A DNA stretch of 64,000 bases from Rhodanobacter thiooxydans LCS2 (GTDB taxonomy: Bacteria > Pseudomonadota > Gammaproteobacteria > Xanthomonadales > Rhodanobacteraceae): NCBI RefSeq assembly GCF_000264375.1, contig NZ_AJXW01000052.1, positions 34,912 to 98,911 on the forward strand, in the 5' to 3' direction. The notes beneath the pieces are model-generated. The model was not told the origin of the DNA, did no database searches, and saw only the letters and a program-made list of their open reading frames with translations. A program made the translations under genes and the position numbers. Shown in pieces: positions 44,692 through 51,863 of the stretch. The number at the start of each line of letters is the position of its first letter. Position 1 is the first letter of the stretch.

Positions 44692-44707
44692 TGTGACGCA
44701 AATCACC
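44692..44707 (+). promoter_or_regulatory. CRP/Clp-type binding site
   Basis: TGTGA-CGCAAA-TCACC matches the TGTGA-N6-TCACA consensus at nine of ten symmetric positions. Its centre is near 44699, about 65 bp before the possible start site, a class I activator position. Confidence 0.65.
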
Positions 44708-44727
44708 TGTTCCCTGAAAAAATCCTA

Positions 44728-44757
44728 TTGACGGTTTTCCGCGGCGAATCCTACCGT
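44728..44757 (+). promoter_or_regulatory. Possible promoter of the S53 peptidase gene
   Basis: TTGACG (44728-44733) and a weak TACCGT (44752-44757) with 18-bp spacing. The -10 is poor, as expected of an activator-dependent promoter. A GGGAG ribosome site lies 6 nt before the ATG at 44999. Confidence 0.45.
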
Positions 44758-44998
44758 CAGCGGGTTCGCCAATGGGGAGCTTGGCGAACGGTTCCGTGAC
44801 GACATTCCGCACCGGCGCTGATCGCGGCGGACGTCCACCACGTGGTGCAATTCCGGGAAGTAAGACGAATCCGCCGCGCACGGAATCGCTGGGCCATTCC
44901 AAAACCGATCGCGTCGCGCCTGTCCGCGACGTTCATTCCATGAGGTCCACGCGGCCCCAGCGGCTTCGTTTGCCTCGAAAAACTTTTGGGAGCCACAG

Positions 44999-47509
44999 AT
45001 GCAAAATCATTTCCGTCTCACGCTGCTCACGGCCGCCATCGGCCTGGCGGCGATCGCCTCGGCCAACGCCGCCTCGGCCAGCAGCAACGCCTTCGTCGCG
45101 CTGAACCAGCACGCCACCCAGTTGCGCCAGGGTGACGTGGTCAGCGGCCCGCTGGCGACCTCACAGCCGATCCATATCGAGGTGGCGCTGAAGCTGCGCA
45201 ACCCGGCCCAGCTGCACACCTTCCTGGCCACGGCCATGACCTCGACGCTGTCGATGGTGCAGCATCGGATGTCGAGCGAGCAGTTCGTCGCCAACTATTC
45301 GCCGACCGCGGACCAGGCGAACCAGGTGGCCGCATGGCTGAGCTCGGTCGGCTTCACCAACGTCAAGATCGCGCCGAATCGCCTGATGATCTCGGCGGAC
45401 GGCCACGCGGACACCGCGCAGGCCGCGTTCAAGACCAGCTTCGCCAAGGTGCGCACGAAGGAAGGCCGCATGGCCTTCATGAACAACAGCGACGTGCAGA
45501 TCCCGGCCACGCTGCAGGACAGCGTGCTGTCGGTGATCGGCCTGCAGACCGTGCACCAGGCGCATACCTTCGCCAAACCGGTGCAGGCCGCCTACACCAC
45601 TCAGGCGGTGACCGGCCACAACCCCACCGAGTTCTCCTCGATCTACGGCGGCAACGGCGTGGCCACGGCGGCCGGGGTGCCGGTGGGCATCGTCACCCAG
45701 GGCAAGATCACCCAGACCATCACCGACCTGAACACGTTCACCTCGCAGAACGGCCTGGCCACGGTGACCACCCAGATCGTCAACACCAACGGCACCAGCA
45801 CCGACACCAGCGGCCTGGGCGAGTGGAGCCTGGACAGCCAGGACGTCGTCGGCATGGCCGGCGGCCAGGTCGGCAGCCTGATCTTCTACAACATCCCGAC
45901 CCTGTCCAACGCCGACCTCACCGCCGACTTCAACACCATCGTCACCGCCAACGCCACCAAGATCATCAACGTGTCGCTGGGCGAGTGCGAGACCAGTGCG
46001 AAGAGCGACGGCTCGGCCGCGGCGCAGGACCAGATCTTCCAGCAGGCGGTGGCGCAGGGACAGACCTTCTCCATCTCCACCGGCGATTCCGGCGCCGACG
46101 AGTGCAAGAACGGCGGCGTCACGCCGAGCTGGCCGGCCGCGTCGCAGTACGTGGTGGCGGTGGGCGGCACCACGCTGGACGCTTCCACCACCACCTGGAA
46201 CGGCGCCACCGTGTGGGTCAGCGGCGGCGGCAGCTCCAGCACGTTCGAGCCGCAGCCGAGCTGGCAGAACGGCGTGGCGCCGGGCACCACGCGCGGCCTG
46301 CCGGACATTGCCTATGACGCCGATCCCAGCTCCGGCTCGAAGATCATCGTCAACGGCGCCACCCAGCAGTACGGCGGCACCAGCCTGTCCGCGCCGCTGT
46401 TTGCCGGCGCGTGGGCGCGCATCATCGCCATCAAGGGCGCCAGCGTGGGCTTTGCCGCACCGCTGCTGTACCAGTTGCCTGGCGCCGCCTTCCACGACAT
46501 CACCTCGGGCAACAACGGCGGCTATACCGCCAGCGTCGGCTACGACCTGGCCAGCGGCCGCGGCGAGCTGATCATCAGCACGGCCGCCGCCGACATCGGT
46601 GGCACTGCACCGCCGGCCAACGTGCCGCCGGTCGCCAACTTCAGCGACTCGGTCAGCGGCCTCACCGTGAACTTCACCGACAGCTCCACCGACAGCGACG
46701 GCACCATCGCCTCGCGCTCATGGAACTTCGGCGACGGCAGCACCTCGACCGCCACCAACCCCAGCCACACCTACGCCGCCGCCGGCACCTACAGCGTGTC
46801 GCTGACGGTGACCGACAACGGCGGCGCGACCAACACCAAGACGCAGTCGGTGACGGTCGCCAGCAGCAGCGGGAACGTGCTGCAGAACGGCGTGGCGCTC
46901 ACCGGCCAGTCCGGCGCCCAGGGCGCACAGCTGTTCTACACGGTGGTGATCCCGGCCGGTGCCAGCAACCTGGTGATCTCCGAGTCCGGCGGCACCGGCG
47001 ACGCCGACCTGTACACCAAGTTCGGCTCCGCCCCAACCCTGTCCAGCTACGACTGCCGTCCGTACCTCACCGGCAACAACGAGAGCTGCACGGTGGCCTC
47101 GCCGCAGGCGGGTACCTACTACGTCATGCTGAACGGCTACGCCGCGTTCTCCGGGGTCAGCGTCAAGGCCAGCTGGAGCACCAGCAGCAGCGGTGGCAAC
47201 GTGCTGCAGAACGGCGTGCCGGTGTCCGGCCTGAGCGCAACCACCAGCAACGCCCTGTACTACACGATGGTCGTGCCGAGCGGAGCCACCAACCTCAACA
47301 TCAACATCGCCGGTGGCACCGGCGACGCCGACCTGTACGTCAAGCTCGGTTCCACGCCGACCACCAGCAGCTACGACTGCCGCCCGTACATCACCGGCAA
47401 CAACGAGAGCTGCACCGCCTCCGCGCCGACGCCGGGCACGTACTACATCATGGTGCGCGCCTACAGCAGCTACAGCGGTGTCACGCTGACCGGCAGCTAC
47501 ACGCCGTAA
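44999..47509 (+). CDS. Secreted S53 (sedolisin) peptidase with PKD and two PPC domains
   Basis: The 836-residue exoenzyme resembles xanthomonalisin/pseudomonalisin, pepstatin-insensitive carboxyl peptidases active at acid pH. It has a signal peptide (ending ASANA near residue 24) and a long S53 propeptide (to about 205, Pro-kumamolisin type). The catalytic domain carries Glu and Asp in GLGEWSLDSQD (about 273-283), the oxyanion Asp in STGDSGADEC and the catalytic Ser in GGTSLSAP (about 461). The calcium-site sequence is DITSGNNGGYTASVGYDLASGRG. A PKD domain (about 540-620) and two pre-peptidase C-terminal domains (about 625-725 and 730-836) follow. Export by the type II system nearby is plausible. 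Control may involve the CRP-type site upstream. Confidence 0.95.
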   Translation: MQNHFRLTLLTAAIGLAAIASANAASASSNAFVALNQHATQLRQGDVVSGPLATSQPIHIEVALKLRNPAQLHTFLATAMTSTLSMVQHRMSSEQFVANYSPTADQANQVAAWLSSVGFTNVKIAPNRLMISADGHADTAQAAFKTSFAKVRTKEGRMAFMNNSDVQIPATLQDSVLSVIGLQTVHQAHTFAKPVQAAYTTQAVTGHNPTEFSSIYGGNGVATAAGVPVGIVTQGKITQTITDLNTFTSQNGLATVTTQIVNTNGTSTDTSGLGEWSLDSQDVVGMAGGQVGSLIFYNIPTLSNADLTADFNTIVTANATKIINVSLGECETSAKSDGSAAAQDQIFQQAVAQGQTFSISTGDSGADECKNGGVTPSWPAASQYVVAVGGTTLDASTTTWNGATVWVSGGGSSSTFEPQPSWQNGVAPGTTRGLPDIAYDADPSSGSKIIVNGATQQYGGTSLSAPLFAGAWARIIAIKGASVGFAAPLLYQLPGAAFHDITSGNNGGYTASVGYDLASGRGELIISTAAADIGGTAPPANVPPVANFSDSVSGLTVNFTDSSTDSDGTIASRSWNFGDGSTSTATNPSHTYAAAGTYSVSLTVTDNGGATNTKTQSVTVASSSGNVLQNGVALTGQSGAQGAQLFYTVVIPAGASNLVISESGGTGDADLYTKFGSAPTLSSYDCRPYLTGNNESCTVASPQAGTYYVMLNGYAAFSGVSVKASWSTSSSGGNVLQNGVPVSGLSATTSNALYYTMVVPSGATNLNINIAGGTGDADLYVKLGSTPTTSSYDCRPYITGNNESCTASAPTPGTYYIMVRAYSSYSGVTLTGSYTP

Positions 47510-47558
47510 GCGGCTGAGCGGAACACCGGCGCACACGGAAGCGCGCCGACAACAACCC

Positions 47559-47586
47559 GAGGCCCGGCCGGCAACGACCGGGCCTC
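47559..47586 (+). terminator. Terminator hairpin after the S53 gene
   Basis: An inverted repeat (gaggcccgg/ccgggcctc) with a 10-nt loop lies 49 bp after the stop codon. A short gcggttt follows. It probably ends the peptidase transcript. Confidence 0.6.
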
Positions 47587-47669
47587 GCGGTTTGCGATGG
47601 TGCGAACGCACATCGGCTCATCGTGCCGACGTTGTATGGTGCGGGCTTTGCCGCCGGAGAACGCGCGCG

Positions 47670-49079
47670 ATGCCCCGAACCGCCTTCCTGCTTCTGTCCG
47701 CCCTGTTGGCCACGACGACCACCGCCGCAGCGGCGCCGCCGCCGGCGATGCCGCACGAACAGCCGGCGCTGCACGCACTGGCCCAGGCGCCCAGCGAGGC
47801 GGAACTGCGCGCCACGATCACCAGGCTGGTCGGCTTCGGCACCCGCCACACGCTGTCCGACACGAAGTCCGACACCCGCGGCATCGGCGCCGCGCGACGC
47901 TGGGTGAAGGCACGCTTCGAGGCGATCTCGCGCGATTGCGGCGGCTGCCTCGAGGTAGTCACGCCCGCGCAGGTATTCAGCGGCAAGCGCATCCCCACGC
48001 CCACCGAGGTGATGGACGTGGTCGCGATCAAGCGCGGCCAGCGCGACCCGCAGCGGGTGATCGTGATGAGCGGCCACCTCGACTCGCGCGTCAGCGACGT
48101 GATGAACGCCACCAGCGACGCGCCCGGCGCGAACGACGACGCCTCCGGCGTGGCCGCCGTGATCGAGGCGGCGCGACTGCTGTCGAAGCAGGACAACGAC
48201 GCCACCCTGGTGTTCGCCGCGCTGTCCGGCGAGGAGCAGGGCCTGTACGGCGGCAAGGTGCTGGCCGACTACGCGGTCGCGCACGGCTGGCGGGTCGAGG
48301 CCCAGCTCAACAACGACATCGTGGGCAACAGCCAGGGCCAGAACGGGGCGACCGACAACACCACGGTGCGGGTGTTCTCCGAGGGCACCAAGAGCAACGA
48401 GACGCCGGCCCAGGCGGACTACCGCCGCTACCACGGCGGCGAAGTGGATTCGCCTTCGCGCAACCTCGCCCGCTACCTCGACCGCCTCGCCGGCAACTAC
48501 CTGCCCGACTTCCGCGTGAACATGGTCTACCGCACCGACCGCTACGGCCGCGGCGGCGACCAGGTGCCGTTGCTGGAAGCGGGTTATCCCGCGGTGCGGG
48601 TCACCGAGGCACACGAGAACTACACCCGGCAGCACCAGGACCTGCGCAGCGGACATACCGATCAGGATCAGGGCGTGCATTACGGCGACACCATCGACGG
48701 CATCGACTTCCGCTACCTCGCCCGCGTCACCGCCTTGAACACCATCGCCATGGCCGCGCTGAGCCGCGCGCCGGCGCCGCCGACCGGCATCGACACCGCC
48801 GGCGCCGTGGCCACCGACACCACGCTGAAGTGGCGCAAGGTGCCCGGCGCCGCCGGCTATCGGGTGCACTGGCGCGACACCACCGCGGCGCAATGGCAGC
48901 ACGCGCGCGCGGTGGGCGACGTCGATCATGCAGTGCTCAAGGACGTAGTGATCGACGACTGGTTCTTCGGCGTGTCGGCGGTCTCGGCCGACGGCTACGA
49001 GAGCCCGGTGGTGTTCCCCGGCGACGCCGGCAGCTTCGAGCGTTCGCCCGCAGCGGCCGCGAGCAGCGCCGCCCGCTGA
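47670..49079 (+). CDS. Secreted M28-family zinc aminopeptidase
   Basis: The 469-residue peptidase has a signal peptide (MPRTAFLLLSALLATTTTAAA) and an M28 domain with the two-zinc site: His in VMSGHLDSR (about 133), Asp in APGANDDASGVAA (bridging), Glu-Glu in ALSGEEQGLYGGK (catalytic Glu, then metal ligand) and the final His in VTEAHENY. M28 enzymes remove N-terminal residues in the periplasm or outside the cell. The last about 90 residues (LKWRKVPGAAGYRVHWRDTT and later) form a fibronectin type III-like domain. The ATG at 47670 starts the signal peptide; an upstream frame extension to 47592 is not protein-like. With the S53 gene it forms a small peptidase cluster. Confidence 0.92.
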   Translation: MPRTAFLLLSALLATTTTAAAAPPPAMPHEQPALHALAQAPSEAELRATITRLVGFGTRHTLSDTKSDTRGIGAARRWVKARFEAISRDCGGCLEVVTPAQVFSGKRIPTPTEVMDVVAIKRGQRDPQRVIVMSGHLDSRVSDVMNATSDAPGANDDASGVAAVIEAARLLSKQDNDATLVFAALSGEEQGLYGGKVLADYAVAHGWRVEAQLNNDIVGNSQGQNGATDNTTVRVFSEGTKSNETPAQADYRRYHGGEVDSPSRNLARYLDRLAGNYLPDFRVNMVYRTDRYGRGGDQVPLLEAGYPAVRVTEAHENYTRQHQDLRSGHTDQDQGVHYGDTIDGIDFRYLARVTALNTIAMAALSRAPAPPTGIDTAGAVATDTTLKWRKVPGAAGYRVHWRDTTAAQWQHARAVGDVDHAVLKDVVIDDWFFGVSAVSADGYESPVVFPGDAGSFERSPAAAASSAAR

Positions 49080-49100
49080 GCCGACGCCGGCAGCGCCGCC

Positions 49101-51755
49101 TCAGTCGCGCTGGAACAGCGCCGGCTCAGGCCGGTGCAGGCTGAAGCCCTGCACCCGGTTCACCCCCAGCGCCGCCAGCGCGCGCACGGTTTCCGCGTCA
49201 GCCACCCATTCGGCGACCACTTCCAGGCCGAGCCGGTGGCCGATGTCGGTGACCGCCCTGACCATCAGGTGGCTGACCGGATCGGTGAGCATGTCGCGCA
49301 CGAAGCTGCCGTCGATCTTGATGATGTCCAGCGGCAGGTTTTTCAGATAGGTGAACGAGGACATCCCCGCGCCGAAGTCGTCCAGCGCGATCCGGCAACC
49401 CACCGCGCGCAGCTGCTCCATGAAGCGCACCACCTGCGACAGGTTGCGCACCGCCACGGTCTCGGTGATCTCGAAACACACCCGCGACGGTTCGACCCGG
49501 TAGCGCCGCAGCAGCGCGATGATGCGGCCGGCCAGTTCCTCGTCCTCGACGCTGGCACCGGACAGGTTGATCGCCACCATGCGCAGCGCGCTGCCGGCCG
49601 GATGCAGCCGGTCGAAGTTCGCCAGCGTGGTCTCGATCACCCAGCGGTCGACCACCGGCATCAGGCCGTAGCGCTCGGCCGCCGGCATGAACACGCCGGG
49701 CACCACCAGCTGCCCGGACTCCTCGCGGAAGCGCAGCAGCACCTCGATGTCCGGCTCGCCGCCGGCGACCAGCGGCAACGGCTGGATCTCCTGGTAAGTG
49801 AGCACCAGGCGGTGTTCGTCGATGGCCCAGCGCAGGCGGTTCGCCCACTCCATCTCGCTGTGCCGGCGCACCGTCTGGTCGTCGCGCTCGGAATAGAAGT
49901 GCACGCGGTTGCGACCGAGCTCCTTGGCCATGTAGCAGGCGGTGTCGGCCTGGGCCAGCAGGTCCTTCACCAGGATGCCGGGACGGTCGATCATGACCCC
50001 GCCGATGCTGGCGCTGATCATGTAGCTGCGCTGTTCCCAGATGAACACGTAGCCGTCGATGCAGCGGCGCATGCGCTCGGCGATCCGTTCGGCTTCCGCG
50101 CGATCGGCCACCTCGGTCACCAGCACGCCGAACTCGTCGCCGCCGAGCCGCGCCAGCATGTCGGTGCCGCCCAGCTGCCTGCGCATCACGATCGCCAGCT
50201 GCGCCAGCAGCTGGTCACCGGCGAGGTGGCCGGAGGTGTCGTTGATCAACTTGAACTGGTCGAGGTCGATATACAGCAGCACGGCCAGCGGCGCGCCGTC
50301 CTGGGTCGCGTCCAGCGCGCGGTGCAGCCGGCGTTCGAACTCGCGCCGGTTGTACAGCTCGGTAAGCGCGTCGTGGCTGATCTGGTGGCTCAGCAGCTCA
50401 GTCAGCTGGCGCTGTTCGCTGATGTCGCTGGCCACCAGCAGCAGCTTGCTGCGCCCGCTCAGGGTCACTCGCGAGATCGCCACGCTGGCCCAGAAGCCGT
50501 CGCCGACGTCGTTGCGCAGGATCGCATCGACCCGGCCGCAGCCGCGGGTGTCGTCCTGCTGCAGCTGCGTGCGCAGCTCCGGGTCGCCGAACAGCTCGGG
50601 CAGCTGGCGCTCGGTCACACGCAGGCCGAGGCGGTCGCGCGCCGCCTGGTTGGCGTAGGTGATCGTGCCGTCGGCGGCCTCGGCCAGCAGCACCAGTGCC
50701 GGCAGCAGGTCGTTGAGGGCGCGGAAGCGCTTCTCGCTCTCGCTGTAGCGGCGGCTCATGCGCCAGCCCTGCGCCAGCGCGCGCTGGCGGGTACTGCTGA
50801 CCGAGTACACCAGCAGCGCCAGCAGCACGCTGGCCAGCACGCCAGCCAGCAGGATGCCGCGCCCGCCGCCGATCAGGCCATGGGCACGCTGCGGCAGCGA
50901 GTGCACCTCGACGTTCCACGTGCGCCCACCGTACGCGAGTCTGCGCTCGTAGCGGTAATCGCCGCCCGACCACCAGGGGCCGCTATCCGAGTCGAACAGC
51001 AGCACCATCTGCGGCCCGCTGACGTCGCTGACCCGCAGGCGCAGGTTGCGCACCAGCTGCTCGGGCAGCGCCTCGCCGATCAAGCCCTCCAGCCGGAACG
51101 AGGCCGCGATCGAGCCGCGCACGCGGCTGCGTCGCTCCGCGGTGGTTTGTGGCGGCGGCCCGGGGCTGTAGATCGGCAGCCGCAGGGTGACGCCTTCGCC
51201 GGCCGTGCCGGACCCGGCCAGCTGCACCGGGTGAAACGGCGCCGACAGGGTCGCCTGATCGTTGTCGCGCGACGCCAGCAGGCTGGCGAAGTTGTGCGGC
51301 TGCGTGGCCACGTCGAGCCCGACCACGCTTTCGTTGCCGGCCAATGGCCGGACCCAGCGGGTGATGTAGTGCTCGCCGTCCGGTCGCAGCTCGCGCGGCG
51401 CGTAGGCCAGCGCGAGCAGGCTGGGGAACTGTTCGCGCGGGCTCATGTTGGCGTAGAAGCCGGCGTACTCGCCCTCATCCACCTCCTCGGAAGAGAGGAA
51501 CAGCGATTGCGCGGCTCGCAGCAGCGATTCGGCGGTATGCAGCCGGCCTTGCAGCGAGACAAGGGCCTTGTTGGCCAGCCCGTCGTGGATCAACGTGTGC
51601 TCGACCTGCAGCCGCTGCTGATGATGGTGATGAATGAACACAGTCAGCGCCAGCCCCGACAGCAGCACCAGCAGGCTCCACAGCCAGCTCGTCAGGCGCC
51701 ACGGCGACGGCACAGGAAACGCGACATCGGGCTCGCCACGGCCGTTGGCCGCCAT
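49101..51755 (-). CDS. CHASE-PAS-GGDEF-EAL cyclic-di-GMP protein
   Basis: The about 884-residue inner-membrane protein has an N-terminal membrane segment, a periplasmic CHASE domain (about 65-255, with YAGFYANMSPREQFPSLL), a second membrane segment near 300 and a PAS domain (about 345-440). A GGDEF domain with intact GGDEF (ARLGGDEFGVL) and an EAL domain follow. EAL is EVL here (IEVLLRFRE); the other catalytic blocks, AINLSGASV, CFEITET and ALDDFGAGMSSFTYL, are intact, while the last one reads VAEWV instead of VAEGV. Both cyclase and phosphodiesterase activity are possible. The start is uncertain (ATG 51755, or GTG codons to 51830). It follows hrpB on the same strand. Confidence 0.9.
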   Translation of the reverse strand: MAANGRGEPDVAFPVPSPWRLTSWLWSLLVLLSGLALTVFIHHHHQQRLQVEHTLIHDGLANKALVSLQGRLHTAESLLRAAQSLFLSSEEVDEGEYAGFYANMSPREQFPSLLALAYAPRELRPDGEHYITRWVRPLAGNESVVGLDVATQPHNFASLLASRDNDQATLSAPFHPVQLAGSGTAGEGVTLRLPIYSPGPPPQTTAERRSRVRGSIAASFRLEGLIGEALPEQLVRNLRLRVSDVSGPQMVLLFDSDSGPWWSGGDYRYERRLAYGGRTWNVEVHSLPQRAHGLIGGGRGILLAGVLASVLLALLVYSVSSTRQRALAQGWRMSRRYSESEKRFRALNDLLPALVLLAEAADGTITYANQAARDRLGLRVTERQLPELFGDPELRTQLQQDDTRGCGRVDAILRNDVGDGFWASVAISRVTLSGRSKLLLVASDISEQRQLTELLSHQISHDALTELYNRREFERRLHRALDATQDGAPLAVLLYIDLDQFKLINDTSGHLAGDQLLAQLAIVMRRQLGGTDMLARLGGDEFGVLVTEVADRAEAERIAERMRRCIDGYVFIWEQRSYMISASIGGVMIDRPGILVKDLLAQADTACYMAKELGRNRVHFYSERDDQTVRRHSEMEWANRLRWAIDEHRLVLTYQEIQPLPLVAGGEPDIEVLLRFREESGQLVVPGVFMPAAERYGLMPVVDRWVIETTLANFDRLHPAGSALRMVAINLSGASVEDEELAGRIIALLRRYRVEPSRVCFEITETVAVRNLSQVVRFMEQLRAVGCRIALDDFGAGMSSFTYLKNLPLDIIKIDGSFVRDMLTDPVSHLMVRAVTDIGHRLGLEVVAEWVADAETVRALAALGVNRVQGFSLHRPEPALFQRD

Positions 51756-51863
51756 CGGATGGAATTCGTCGTAGTCCTTGTTCCGGGGCAAGGGATTCAC
51801 CACGCGATGCCGTGACCGGCGATGGTACACAACTGTGCCGCGGGCGCCACGTCCGGCGGTGCG

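Larger units (their letters stand above)
44296..44998 (+). other. 703-bp gene-free region upstream of the S53 peptidase gene
   Basis: No coding frame is convincing. The segment holds several regulatory-looking pieces listed separately: a 16-bp AT-rich palindrome, two GGATAATCGCAAA direct repeats, a GC hairpin at 44605-44622, a CRP-type site and a possible promoter. A likely mRNA leader of about 230 nt before the peptidase gene is implied if the promoter is right. Confidence 0.6.
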
